The position numbers were made by a program, and so were the translations under genes. The notes below the pieces were generated by a model that was not told the DNA's origin, did no database searches, and was given only the letters and a program-made list of their open reading frames with translations. From contig CAZLNZ010000013.1 of NCBI GenBank assembly GCA_964561145.1, forward strand, positions 1-64,000: 64,000 nucleotides of DNA, read 5' to 3'. Source of the DNA: RUG14300 sp964561145. GTDB taxonomy: Bacteria > Bacillota > Clostridia > Christensenellales > CAG-1252. Shown one piece after another: positions 49,256 through 58,098 of the stretch; the first letter of the stretch is position 1, and each line of letters opens with the position of its first letter.

Positions 49256-50258
49256 TGTTACCTTCTCCTTCATAAAGCAGACAGCGAATCTCTCTGTCGG
49301 GCAAAGAATATACTTCGGGACGAACCTCGCCACAACGTTCGATACAAGAATCGCATCTCGGATAGAACACACAACCCTGAGGTAAGTTGTTCAAATCGGG
49401 CGGTGATCCCTTTATTGAGCGCATATTGTCCAAGTTACCGTTTATAGAGGGTATCGCATTAACTAAACCTCGCGTATAGGGATGCGACCATTTCTTAAGA
49501 ATAGCATTCTTTTCACCATACTCCATCAGATAACCGGAATACATAACACAAACGTAATCGGCAAACTTTGCTACAACACTTATATCGTGTGTTAGTAGTA
49601 ACATCGAAATTCCCCTTTCTTTATTTATCTTCTTGAGAAGACGGAAAATATAGTCTTGCGTTATAACGTCCAATGCCGTTGTAGGCTCGTCGAAGATAAT
49701 GAGTTGCGGATCAAAAAGAAGGGAAAAAGCAATCATAATACGCTGCTTCATTCCACCTGACAGTTCGTGAGGATAGGATTTTAAGCACCTATCCACATCA
49801 AGACGAACGTAATCCAAAAGCTGACGAGTTTTCTCTAAAATAACGCTCTTTTCAGCCTTAGGAAAATGCTCTCTATATGTTTCAACGAAGGACTGTTCTA
49901 CAGTCATAATCGGGTTCAAAGCACTTTGAGCTGCTTGAAAGACCATCGAAGTCTTTTCCCATACGAATTTGCGAACCTCTTTTTCGTTCAGGGTGGTAAC
50001 ATCTATAATTTTTTGTTCCTCTCCGACACCATCGTAAAACAATATTCGTCCTTCGGCAACCTTGCCGGGGGAAGATATACAATGCATTACAGAGGAGGCA
50101 AGGGTCGTTTTACCGCTTCCCGATTCTCCTACAAGCGCGGTTATTTTTCCTCTCCTAATATTTAGAGATACATCGGAAACCGCTCTTAGGGTATACTTGC
50201 GAAGAGGATAATCTATGCACACGTTATGAAACTCTAAAATGTTATCATTCTTTTTCAT
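49248..50258 (-). CDS. Opp-type ABC transporter ATPase (OppD-like)
   Basis: A 336-residue partner ATPase. Walker A 'GESGSGKTTLASSV', signature 'LSGGMKQRIMIAFSL', Walker B 'LIIFDEPTTALDV' and H-loop 'LLLTHDISVV' are all intact. The C-terminal extension has 'GCVFYPRCDSCIERCGEV', a four-Cys motif common to OppD/DppD. GAGG precedes the start, ten bases after the permease gene. With the OppF-like subunit it forms the heterodimeric motor of the importer. Confidence 0.93.
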   Translation of the reverse strand: MKKNDNILEFHNVCIDYPLRKYTLRAVSDVSLNIRRGKITALVGESGSGKTTLASSVMHCISSPGKVAEGRILFYDGVGEEQKIIDVTTLNEKEVRKFVWEKTSMVFQAAQSALNPIMTVEQSFVETYREHFPKAEKSVILEKTRQLLDYVRLDVDRCLKSYPHELSGGMKQRIMIAFSLLFDPQLIIFDEPTTALDVITQDYIFRLLKKINKERGISMLLLTHDISVVAKFADYVCVMYSGYLMEYGEKNAILKKWSHPYTRGLVNAIPSINGNLDNMRSIKGSPPDLNNLPQGCVFYPRCDSCIERCGEVRPEVYSLPDREIRCLLYEGEGNNE

Positions 50259-50268
50259 GGCAACCTCT

Positions 50269-51108
50269 CTAATCTACACGCAATCGAGGGTTGAGTACCT
50301 CGTCCAAACCATTAGAAAACAGCATTGCTCCCGCTTGGAAAATCACTATCGCAATAAGCGGATACAAGAGCATCCTAACCGCATTCGGATTCATCAAACC
50401 TTGTGTACGTGCCTGCTCTATCATAGTTCCCCAGTTGGTCGGATCATAGGCTGCTAAACCTAAAAGCATAATACCTACGCTACCCGTTATTGCATTTTTC
50501 ATTATCAAAATAAAGTTGGTGAGAATGTAGGAGGAAATATTGGGCATAAGCTCTCTAAATACCACGTGCATTCTCGACATTCCCATTACCGAGCAAATTT
50601 GAATAAAGTCACGTTCCCTAAGTGATAATATCTGTGAACGTACCGCTCTTGCCAATCCTGCCCAGCCCCAAGCGGAAAGAACCAACGCAAAGGAAAAGGG
50701 ATCATTGATGGTAAACAAGGCAGCCAATATCATCAATACGGGAAAACTCGGAATGGTAAGCACTATGTTCGTAAAAAACATTATAACCTTGTCCACCCAA
50801 CCTCCGAGGTAACCCGAAAGTATTCCGAAGAAAACACCGATAAGTACAGTGATTACTGCGGTTAAAAAGGCTATGGCCATCATATTTCTCGATCCGCTTA
50901 ATAGCATTGTAAAGACATCTCTGCCGAGATGATCGGTACCAAACGGATGGGATAAAGAGGAATGCGCGTACCTGTTACTACTGTCCATTTCCCCGGTATA
51001 AGGGAAAAGTATCGGACCAAATATCGCCATAAGGAAGTAAATTGCAAGAATTACGAATCCTATGGTACATTTGGCATTTCTAAACATGTATTTCAGTTGT
51101 TTAATCAT
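50269..51108 (-). CDS. Opp-type ABC transporter permease (OppC-like)
   Basis: A 279-residue permease with an N-terminal helix ('IGFVILAIYFLMAIFGPILF') and a BPD_transp_1 domain. 'HPFGTDHLGRDVFTMLLSGS' near residue 58 and 'RDFIQICSVMGMSRMHVVFR' near 170 (EAA-like coupling loop) mark OppC/DppC. The start at 51108 is chosen over the in-frame ATG at 51165 because it overlaps the OppB-like stop by eight bases in the pattern seen elsewhere in this operon. Confidence 0.9.
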   Translation of the reverse strand: MIKQLKYMFRNAKCTIGFVILAIYFLMAIFGPILFPYTGEMDSSNRYAHSSLSHPFGTDHLGRDVFTMLLSGSRNMMAIAFLTAVITVLIGVFFGILSGYLGGWVDKVIMFFTNIVLTIPSFPVLMILAALFTINDPFSFALVLSAWGWAGLARAVRSQILSLRERDFIQICSVMGMSRMHVVFRELMPNISSYILTNFILIMKNAITGSVGIMLLGLAAYDPTNWGTMIEQARTQGLMNPNAVRMLLYPLIAIVIFQAGAMLFSNGLDEVLNPRLRVD

Positions 51109-52156
51109 GTCGTTTAACCCTCGGATCCAATAACGGATAGATATAGTCCACCAAAAGATTGACAATTATTATTACCATACTGGTGAACAACAAAATTCCT
51201 TGTACTATAAACCAATCCCTTGCAACTATCCTATCGGAAAGGGTGTATCCTATTCCCGGATAGTTAAAAATGCTTTCCATAAGGGGTGAGCCGCCAAACA
51301 ATGCCGCAAAGGAGCCCGCAACACCTGTAATTAGAGGAAGCATTGCATTCCTTTTAAGATATCTTCCCGAAATGGTAGAGGGTCTAAGACCTCTAGCTCG
51401 TGCAGCCATTATGTAATCTTCGCCCAATACGCCTATAGTGCTACTTCTCATCATAATCATCCAAATCCCCATTTGCGATATTACATAGGCAAGAATGGGT
51501 AAGAAGGCGTGATATAAAACACTTCCGATAAAGGGAAGATTGAAACCCGGAGTGCAAACAAAGGCATCGTAATTACCCGATGCAGGGAAAAGGTTTAGTC
51601 GATAAGCAAAGATCGAAACCAACAGCAATCCTATTAAATAATCGGGTACCGAGCTTGAAACTACAATATAGGAGGTACCGACCGTATCTAAAACACCATT
51701 ACGCTTACGTGCCATTTTAGCTCCGAGCCAAGTTCCTAAAGCAAAACTTATCAGCAAAGCGACACTGGAAATAAACAGAGTCCAAGGCAAACGCTGTGCC
51801 AAAAGAGATAAGGTCGTTACGTCTTGAATATATAATGAAGTTCCAAAATTTCCTTTAAATAAACCACCTACGTAATTAAAGAAGGCTAGAAAAATATTCT
51901 CATTGGGATCGTAGTTTAATAACTGTGTCGCAAGCCTATAAGCCTCGTCGTAGCTGATGTTACGCTGTCCTTGCAACTTCAACGCATAATTTTGCACCAC
52001 ATCCCCGGGCATAAGCCTTAGTAAAAAGAAGATGAGTATTACCGATACCGATAAGGTAAGTACTGCGATTAATAGCTTTAGGAAGAAATGCCTTCCCTTG
52101 TATAAAACCGCAGCAACCTTACGCAATATTTTCTTTATTTTAGAATCTTGTTTCAT
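51101..52156 (-). CDS. Opp-type ABC transporter permease (OppB-like)
   Basis: A 351-residue permease with a first helix near residues 20-45, then a long extracytoplasmic loop and the BPD_transp_1 core. 'LPWTLFISSVALLISFALGT' near 123 and 'DYIMAARARGLRPSTISGRY' near 240 are characteristic of OppB/DppB. Its start overlaps the last base of the solute-binding-protein stop (TAATG), so translation is coupled. The second permease, OppC-like, follows with an eight-base overlap. Confidence 0.92.
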   Translation of the reverse strand: MKQDSKIKKILRKVAAVLYKGRHFFLKLLIAVLTLSVSVILIFFLLRLMPGDVVQNYALKLQGQRNISYDEAYRLATQLLNYDPNENIFLAFFNYVGGLFKGNFGTSLYIQDVTTLSLLAQRLPWTLFISSVALLISFALGTWLGAKMARKRNGVLDTVGTSYIVVSSSVPDYLIGLLLVSIFAYRLNLFPASGNYDAFVCTPGFNLPFIGSVLYHAFLPILAYVISQMGIWMIMMRSSTIGVLGEDYIMAARARGLRPSTISGRYLKRNAMLPLITGVAGSFAALFGGSPLMESIFNYPGIGYTLSDRIVARDWFIVQGILLFTSMVIIIVNLLVDYIYPLLDPRVKRHD

Positions 52157-54057
52157 TATTTTGTTTTATATGTTCCCGAAGTGAATACCCAGGCTCCGGC
52201 AAAGTACAAATTTGTTTTTGCTACAGCATAATAATCGTCCGTTCCGACCTCGGGCAAATATGTTACATCTTGAGTTTTGCTCCAGTACTCTTCAAGAGGA
52301 ACACCTGCGACCTTTGATACGTTGATAAAGCTACCCGTTACATTTTGGAAAAATTGGATACCGAGGTTAGCTTTTGAAATACTTGTAACATAGGAGGATA
52401 CCATATTTTCCAAGTCATCACCCGACTGTGAATAGAAGGAATTCATTTTATCTGCATAGCCGAAGGTTTCACCTGTTTTCAAATCCGTGATAGGTAAGGT
52501 TAATCCGTTTTGAAGCTGTGTAATTTCATAGGTGGCAGGATATCTGTCCATTTGACAAATATAACTCATATAGCTTTGGAAATGTTCCAATGAGCCAGAC
52601 GGGAAGGAGGAAGTTGGATTGAGATCTGTCCAGTGGATAGAAAAATCATATTCGCTTCCTACCTGTGATGCGGCTGTAAACCATGCCTCTTGACTTGACT
52701 TTTTAAGGGTAACTTCTATACCAAAGAGATTGAGCATCGATTGTACGGTTTCAGCAACCGCAGAGTGAATTACGTTTCCGCTATCAACACCGAGAGTAAG
52801 CTGTGCTTTTTGTCCGCTCGGGAAATACCAACTGCCGCTCTTATAAGTCCATCCTGCTTCACGAAGAAGTACACTAGCCTTAGCCTCATCGTAGCTGTAC
52901 TCTGTTATTGCACTAAAATGGTCCTCGCTCATATATGTACGAGCCTCTGTTTCACACATACCGAGTAGTGCGTAGTAAGAGGTTTTTGCATAAGGATTAG
53001 CCGCATTTTTAACCTCTTCTCTATCAAAAATATATTGGAACGCCTCACGTACCTTATCAGACCATACACCCTTCTTCATGTTGAAAAGAATTCCGATAGA
53101 ACCGGGATCATACATCTTTAAATGTACAAGATTTTGGTTATTATCCAAAATACTGCGTAAACTATCGTAGGGAATAACACCATCCATATAATCGACTTTA
53201 TTGTTAGCTATCAGGTTATAGGTTTGATTTATATCGCTCGAAGAATAAGCATTAATGGTTTCAAATTCTAGTTTGTCACCAGCCCAGTGGTAAGGATTTT
53301 TTACCAATTGAACCTGAGTTGTGCTCTGTATCTTTAAAGTATAGGGACCTGTTGCGACAAACCAAGAGGGGTTATGATTTTGATATGCACGATAATTTGC
53401 ATCCAATAATGCAAGTGTTTCGGAATCCGATGCCCTATTGTATGCTCCAAACCAGTCGGGATTGGTATTCAAGGGACTGGCGGAAACAAGTCTATCTGCA
53501 AGGTCAACATAAGTTTTAAACTCGGAATACTTACAGGTTCCCTGTACGTCCTGTGCGATAAGCAAATTACGCACGCTTTCGGTAGGAAGTTTCTCGGGGT
53601 TCCAAGTAATCTTGATCTCGTGATCGTTAACTTCCTCAATATCCAGCATGTAGTTAGTTGCAGTTGTATGGTTAATATGATAAAAAGCCAATACGTCCTC
53701 TGCCAAGAAATCGTCTCCGTTTTGCCATTTTGCATTCGTCTTAATCTTAATGTTGGTACAGTAATCCTCACCGTCCATATAGTGCACCGGCATTCCGTCT
53801 GCAAGTTCACAGTTGATCTCACCTGTAGAGCGAACTATATGATATAAGCCTTCAAGCATAAAGTACTGCAAGCTACCGATATCCGAACCACCGTAAAAGT
53901 GATTCCTTATACCGCTCTTTTCCCAGCTGGTAACTATACAGAACGATGTATCCTTTGCAGTATCGGAATCACAACCGACAAAAACCGTCAATGTCGTTGC
54001 AATCACAACAACACAAAGAATAGCAGTTACTATCTTCAAAAATCTCGATTTCATCAC
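52156..54057 (-). CDS. Family 5 extracellular solute-binding lipoprotein
   Basis: A 633-residue substrate-binding protein of the Opp/Dpp importer. The lipoprotein signal ends 'TVFVGC' (about Cys29). Recognisable SBP_bac_5 parts are 'IKTNAKWQNGDDFLAEDVLA' near residue 110, 'GPYTLKIQSTTQVQLVKNPY' near 240 and 'DREEVKNAANPYA' near 345. Family 5 proteins in plant-polysaccharide degraders often bind oligosaccharides; with GH2 and GH51 downstream, an arabinose-containing oligosaccharide is a reasonable guess, not a proof. AGGAGG precedes the start. First gene of the operon, whose promoter carries the shared inverted repeat. Confidence 0.9.
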   Translation of the reverse strand: MMKSRFLKIVTAILCVVVIATTLTVFVGCDSDTAKDTSFCIVTSWEKSGIRNHFYGGSDIGSLQYFMLEGLYHIVRSTGEINCELADGMPVHYMDGEDYCTNIKIKTNAKWQNGDDFLAEDVLAFYHINHTTATNYMLDIEEVNDHEIKITWNPEKLPTESVRNLLIAQDVQGTCKYSEFKTYVDLADRLVSASPLNTNPDWFGAYNRASDSETLALLDANYRAYQNHNPSWFVATGPYTLKIQSTTQVQLVKNPYHWAGDKLEFETINAYSSSDINQTYNLIANNKVDYMDGVIPYDSLRSILDNNQNLVHLKMYDPGSIGILFNMKKGVWSDKVREAFQYIFDREEVKNAANPYAKTSYYALLGMCETEARTYMSEDHFSAITEYSYDEAKASVLLREAGWTYKSGSWYFPSGQKAQLTLGVDSGNVIHSAVAETVQSMLNLFGIEVTLKKSSQEAWFTAASQVGSEYDFSIHWTDLNPTSSFPSGSLEHFQSYMSYICQMDRYPATYEITQLQNGLTLPITDLKTGETFGYADKMNSFYSQSGDDLENMVSSYVTSISKANLGIQFFQNVTGSFINVSKVAGVPLEEYWSKTQDVTYLPEVGTDDYYAVAKTNLYFAGAWVFTSGTYKTK

Positions 54058-54092
54058 AAGCCTCCTATTATGAAGTAAACCTTCACATATCT

Positions 54093-54162
54093 ATTATAAA
54101 ATAACAAAAAATACAATTCAATAGTCCTTATCGGTAGCTTTGATGGGTTTTGCTACCGATAA
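54093..54162 (-). promoter_or_regulatory. Opp-type operon promoter with shared inverted repeat
   Basis: Minus-strand TTGAAT (54116-54121), 17-base spacer, TATAAT (54093-54098). Upstream of the -35 box is a perfect 11-base inverted repeat, TTATCGGTAGC (54128-54138) and GCTACCGATAA (54152-54162). The TCGGTAG-15-CTACCGA core also precedes the fructokinase promoter. Confidence 0.7.
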
Positions 54163-54380
54163 ATCGGGAGCGAACTGCTGTCTTGCTCCTTCTTATTAAC
54201 AACATCAAATACGAACAATCAATATAATACGCTTACAGCGGGTTAAAGCCCTTTACGGCTTAAGATTCATTTTTAGTATATCCGATAAAAAGAAAAGGAT
54301 TCATTCCAACTGCAATTGGAATAAATCCCCAAAACCACTCTATAGTTAATAACTAGGCTTCACAAAAGAAACATGCCTGG
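54163..54380. other. Non-coding stretch between mrp and the Opp-type operon
   Basis: With the promoter region at its left it makes about 320 bases without a gene. It holds small hairpins: AAGCC-CTTTAC-GGCTT, ATTCCAA-CTGCAA-TTGGAAT (54303-54322) and ATAACTAGGC/GCCTGGTTAT (54349-54384). Nothing else was recognised. Confidence 0.5.
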
Positions 54381-54384
54381 TTAT
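54303..54384 (-). terminator. Probable terminator region of mrp
   Basis: On the minus strand a stem with arms ATAACCAGGC and GCCTAGTTAT begins at the mrp stop codon, followed 26 bases later by ATTCCAA-TTGCAG-TTGGAAT and the T-rich GAATCCTTTTCTTTTT. The second hairpin is the more likely terminator. Confidence 0.45.
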
Positions 54385-55190
54385 AAAGTTTCAATAATAG
54401 CACAAAGGTCGTCAAGACCTTCTTGAACATTTAGTTCGATCAATCCCCTGTCGCATACACTCGCTAGTTCGGGATTTAAAGGTAATTGGCAAACTGTTTT
54501 TATGTTATAATCCTTTGCGAACGAATCGATATTTGTCAAGCCGAAAGAATGCTTATGCTTACATTCCGGACAGATAAAATAAGACTTATTCTCGACCAAA
54601 CCAAGGACGGGTATATTCATCGTCTTTGCCATATTTACAGCCTTTCCGACAATCATCGAAACAAGCTCTTGCGGTGTTGTAACAACTACTATTCCGTCAA
54701 CCGGCAAGGACTGGAATACGGTAAGAGGAACATCCCCCGTTCCGGGAGGCATATCCACAAACATATAATCTACATCATTCCAAATAACATCCGTCCAAAA
54801 TTGCTTGACGGCACCGGCAATAACGGGACCTCTCCAAATAACGGGATCGGTATCGTTTTCAAGAAGAAGGTTTATACTCATAACCTGTATACCAGTTCTC
54901 GATTCTTGCGGATAAATATATTTGCCATCCGAATCGGCTTTTTCGGTAATTCCGAATGCTTTAGGTATAGAGGGACCTGTAATATCGGCATCGAGAATGG
55001 CAACTCTCTTCCCGCGTCTACGCATTTCCACCGCCAACATAGAGGTAACCATAGATTTACCTACACCGCCCTTTCCGCTAACAACAGCTATAACCTTGCC
55101 AACTCTTGACAGCTCGTTAAGCTTTTCCGTTAAATCTCTCTCCTTACAGTTGGAACTGCAAGTTGAACAGTTATGATTACAATCACTCAT
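54381..55190 (-). CDS. Mrp/NBP35-family iron-sulfur carrier ATPase
   Basis: A 269-residue P-loop ATPase of the MinD/Mrp group, thought to carry and deliver Fe-S clusters. The deviant Walker A is 'VVSGKGGVGKSMVTSMLAVE'; 'LDADITGPSIPKAFG' follows and 'VDMPPGTGDVPLTVFQSLPV' is the Mrp hallmark. The N-terminus has four cysteines in 'CNHNCSTCSSNC', as in NBP35-type proteins, and a CxxC occurs in 'SYFICPECKHKH', probably the cluster site at the dimer interface. It has its own strong promoter, and AGGAG precedes the start. It is functionally unrelated to the sugar genes around it. Confidence 0.92.
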   Translation of the reverse strand: MSDCNHNCSTCSSNCKERDLTEKLNELSRVGKVIAVVSGKGGVGKSMVTSMLAVEMRRRGKRVAILDADITGPSIPKAFGITEKADSDGKYIYPQESRTGIQVMSINLLLENDTDPVIWRGPVIAGAVKQFWTDVIWNDVDYMFVDMPPGTGDVPLTVFQSLPVDGIVVVTTPQELVSMIVGKAVNMAKTMNIPVLGLVENKSYFICPECKHKHSFGLTNIDSFAKDYNIKTVCQLPLNPELASVCDRGLIELNVQEGLDDLCAIIETL

Positions 55191-55225
55191 CTTAATTCTC
55201 CTATCGGAAAAATCCGAACAAAACT

Positions 55226-55254
55226 ATTATATAGCCAAACGAACAATTAGTCAA
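55226..55254 (-). promoter_or_regulatory. Promoter of mrp
   Basis: Minus-strand TTGACT (55249-55254), 17-base spacer, TATAAT (55226-55231); close to consensus. It separates mrp from the upstream alpha-glucan operon. Confidence 0.75.
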
Positions 55255-55364
55255 CCGCAAGTCCGTCACTTTTCCGAGTGTCTAGAGAGAAAGAGCGACA
55301 ATCTAATATTTACCGAGCAAGCAGAAAACATTTTCCAGTCGATTCTTTATACACTCTAAAAAAA

Positions 55365-55715
55365 CTATAGTAAAAAATCCTTGAATTCTTCAGAAAGCCC
55401 CTTCATAAAGGCAATCAATGCTCTTTTCGTTCTCTTCCCGTTAGGAGAAAAGATTGCAGCTCCTATTCGTGTTCCCGAGTTCGGCAGCTTAATAAAAGCA
55501 ACCGTAACCTCGAATCCGTCCTTTTTTGCAAAGATTTCTTTAAAATTCTTGTTTTCCAGAAAGTCGGTATATCCCCACTCGGTTAATACTTTCACCGTTC
55601 TCGAAAAAACGCCCTCCAAACTAATGCTCACGTCTAGAGGACGCAAGGCTTCGTTTCTTGCTTCGTTTGCTGTAATCGAATAGCTTTCAAAAAAAGCGGC
55701 TAGACCTTTGTACAT
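55365..55715 (-). CDS. Small hypothetical protein at the end of the alpha-glucan operon
   Basis: A 116-residue soluble protein, no signal peptide, no domain recognised. It contains 'MYKGLAAFFESYSITANEAR' at the start, 'VKVLTEWGYTDFLENKNFKE' in the middle and 'SPNGKRTKRALIAFMKGLSE' near the end. It begins four bases after the MsmX-like ATPase stop, with AAGG upstream inside that gene. A longer in-frame reading to 55937 would overlap the ATPase by more than 200 bases and is rejected. Because it follows the ATPase so closely it is probably co-transcribed with the sugar genes; function unknown. Confidence 0.65.
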   Translation of the reverse strand: MYKGLAAFFESYSITANEARNEALRPLDVSISLEGVFSRTVKVLTEWGYTDFLENKNFKEIFAKKDGFEVTVAFIKLPNSGTRIGAAIFSPNGKRTKRALIAFMKGLSEEFKDFLL

Positions 55716-55719
55716 AAGC

Positions 55720-56799
55720 TTAAATAACCTTCGTCGTGGCAGGATCGAAGAAATGCATATTGCATTCCAAGAAGAACAAGGAAACCTCGTCATGTGCGTC
55801 CACTTGTTGCTTTGAGGATATTCTGAACACAACAGGCTGATTTGCAATATCAGCATACAGTATCGATTCGTGTCCGAGCAATTCAGCGACATCGCAAGTA
55901 ACCTTGAGGGAATACTCGTTTCCTTCTGATAACACAAGATCCTCGGGACGTATTCCCATTATTATCTCCTTGTTTTCATAGGACTCAAGCTTTAATTGCT
56001 GAGCCTTACTTAGAGGATAATACAGCTCAGAAGCATCAAAACAAAACCTCTCCCCTCTTTTTGTTCCCTTAAAGAAATTCATTGCGGGTGAACCGATAAA
56101 ACCTCCTACGAACATATTAACCGGGTGGTCGTATACCTCCTTCGGTGTGCCGATTTGCTGAATCTTGCCGTCTTTCATAACGACTATTCTTGAAGCCATA
56201 GTCATAGCTTCGGTCTGGTCATGAGTTACATAAACGGTTGTCGCATTAACCCTTTCATGAATTCTTGCAATTTCTGTTCTCATCTGAACCCTCAATTTTG
56301 CATCGAGATTACTTAAAGGTTCATCCATTAAAAAAACTTTCGGATTACGCACGATTGCACGTCCTAAGGCAACACGCTGTCTTTGTCCCCCGGATAAAGC
56401 CTTTGGCTTGCGTTTCAAGTATGGCTCAAGCCCAAGTATTTCCGCAGCCTCATTAACCCTTCTATCTATTTCCTCTTTGGGATATTTTTTCAGCTGCAAT
56501 GCAAATGCCATATTATCGTATACGGTCATATGCGGATAAAGAGCATAGCTTTGAAAAACCATTGCTATGTTTCTATCCTTTGGTGCAATATCATTAACCA
56601 AAACGTCATCGATATAAAGCTTACCCGATGTGATTTCCTCAAGTCCTGCAAGCATTCTAAGTGTTGTTGACTTGCCACAGCCGGAGGGACCGACCAAAAC
56701 AATGAACTCCTTATCCTCTACCTCGAGGTTGAAATCAAAAACGGCTTGAACCTTATTATCGTATACCTTGTTTATGTTTTCGAATCTTATACTTGCCAT
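55720..56799 (-). CDS. MsmX/UgpC-type ABC sugar transporter ATPase
   Basis: A 359-residue ATPase of the carbohydrate uptake 1 family. Walker A 'GPSGCGKSTTLRML', Q-loop in 'VFQSYALYPHMTVYDN', signature 'LSGGQRQRVALGRAI' and Walker B 'VFLMDEPLSNLDAKL' are intact, and the C-terminal TOBE/regulatory part (about 235-359) includes 'IMGIRPEDLVLSEG'. Such ATPases often serve several sugar importers in Firmicutes. Here it is encoded within the alpha-glucan operon, three bases after GH13, so it probably drives the MalG-type permease at the right edge. AAGGAAA precedes the start. Confidence 0.94.
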   Translation of the reverse strand: MASIRFENINKVYDNKVQAVFDFNLEVEDKEFIVLVGPSGCGKSTTLRMLAGLEEITSGKLYIDDVLVNDIAPKDRNIAMVFQSYALYPHMTVYDNMAFALQLKKYPKEEIDRRVNEAAEILGLEPYLKRKPKALSGGQRQRVALGRAIVRNPKVFLMDEPLSNLDAKLRVQMRTEIARIHERVNATTVYVTHDQTEAMTMASRIVVMKDGKIQQIGTPKEVYDHPVNMFVGGFIGSPAMNFFKGTKRGERFCFDASELYYPLSKAQQLKLESYENKEIIMGIRPEDLVLSEGNEYSLKVTCDVAELLGHESILYADIANQPVVFRISSKQQVDAHDEVSLFFLECNMHFFDPATTKVI

Positions 56800-56802
56800 A
56801 AT

Positions 56803-58098
56803 CTATTTCCTTTTTAAAGTCTCGATTACAATAGCTTCACTTTCACATTCCAAACAACCATTGCTTACAACTACAGTTTGACCATTTATCAAATTACAAT
56901 ACCTGCCATCCGTTAAAGGAACGGAAAGCACAACCTTGTGCGGTTCAAAATTAAAGATACCAACAGATAACTCTATAGAGCTTTCATATGTACAAACCGC
57001 AGCATTGTCCTCAACCTTTATATCAAATAATCCGTTAGAATAAATGCTATGCTTTTTGATGGCGGCTAAAGTCGAAATATAGTTTGAAATATCCTTTTCA
57101 GGATCGTTAAAGTGCCAGACCACCTCGTCTATCTCAAAAAGGCTGTTTTGGTTACTTTCTTGAGTTTCATCACCGGCATAGATAAAGGCACAACCTTTCA
57201 AATAGAAATTTAAAGCCCAAAGCATCTTAAGTTTATCTCCGGAATAACTGCTTGCAACCCTCGGACGGTCGTGATTATCCAAATATCTGGTCTTCACATA
57301 ATCGATAGGATAACGCCCTTCTTGATCTAGGACCTCTTTCAACCAAGCTTTCAAGCTGCCTCCCTTGTTTTCGATAAAGCCCGCCTGTGCTTCTTGAATA
57401 TCGTAGGCATAAAGCATATCAAAGTATCTGTACGCCTCTCCGTCACTTATTGCTTGACCTCCGACCTTACGAATTTCACGAATAAAGTTCAATTCGACGG
57501 ATTCTCCTAACATTATTATATCGGGATTGATTTCATGTAATGCATTTACTGCTTGCTCCCAGAGTTTTGCAGGAATTAACGAGCAAACATCCATTCTAAA
57601 GCCGTCTATTCCTTGATTTGCCCAATAGCAGAGCATATTCACGATTTCATCGCATAAGCCTTGATTGCTATAATCCAAATCGCAAACATCAGCCCAATCT
57701 CCCACCTTATTTGCGATTTTGCCGTTACGATGATAAAACCATTCCTCGTGCTCCTGCAATAAAACGGAATCTCTTGACGTATGACCTAAAACCATATCTA
57801 TTATTACCTTAATTCCGATCTTGTGACAAGCGTTAAGAAGATCTTTAAAATCTTCCGGCGTACCGTTCAGCGGATCGATTGCGGTATAATCGTAAATGGA
57901 ATAGGGACTACCGACACTACCCTTTCTATTAAGCTTTCCTATAGGATAAAACGGCATTAAATAAAGAATATCCGTTCCCAAGGCTTTTATTCTGTCAAGC
58001 TGACGTTCAACGCCTTTAAAGTCGTGAGTAGCCGAGAATTGACGGACAAATACTTGATATATTGTTTGATTGTTTAGTTTTCTTTTGTTGGTTAACAT
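56803..58098 (-). CDS. GH13 alpha-amylase-family enzyme, cytoplasmic
   Basis: A 431-residue GH13 enzyme hydrolysing or transferring alpha-glucosyl units. The conserved regions are 'IIDMVLGHTSRDS' (region I near 99), nucleophile Asp170 in 'DGFRMDVCS', acid/base Glu199 in 'IMLGESVEL', and Asp277 in 'RYLDNHDRPRV'. No signal peptide. It is compact, with the usual small domain B and a C-terminal beta domain from about 350. It probably degrades imported malto- or mixed-linkage alpha-oligosaccharides. The start overlaps the starch-binding gene's stop by seven bases. Confidence 0.92.
   Translation of the reverse strand: MLTNKRKLNNQTIYQVFVRQFSATHDFKGVERQLDRIKALGTDILYLMPFYPIGKLNRKGSVGSPYSIYDYTAIDPLNGTPEDFKDLLNACHKIGIKVIIDMVLGHTSRDSVLLQEHEEWFYHRNGKIANKVGDWADVCDLDYSNQGLCDEIVNMLCYWANQGIDGFRMDVCSLIPAKLWEQAVNALHEINPDIIMLGESVELNFIREIRKVGGQAISDGEAYRYFDMLYAYDIQEAQAGFIENKGGSLKAWLKEVLDQEGRYPIDYVKTRYLDNHDRPRVASSYSGDKLKMLWALNFYLKGCAFIYAGDETQESNQNSLFEIDEVVWHFNDPEKDISNYISTLAAIKKHSIYSNGLFDIKVEDNAAVCTYESSIELSVGIFNFEPHKVVLSVPLTDGRYCNLINGQTVVVSNGCLECESEAIVIETLKRK

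Noticed and set aside
48251..49372. Longer start of the OppF-like ATPase at 49372
   Set aside because: Adds 39 residues unlike the family, overlapping the OppD-like gene; the ATG at 49255 has a ribosome site.
54229..54242. CcpA-type cre site (TGTAAGCGTATTAT) upstream of the Opp-type operon
   Set aside because: The right half does not match the consensus and it lies about 170 bases from the start codon.
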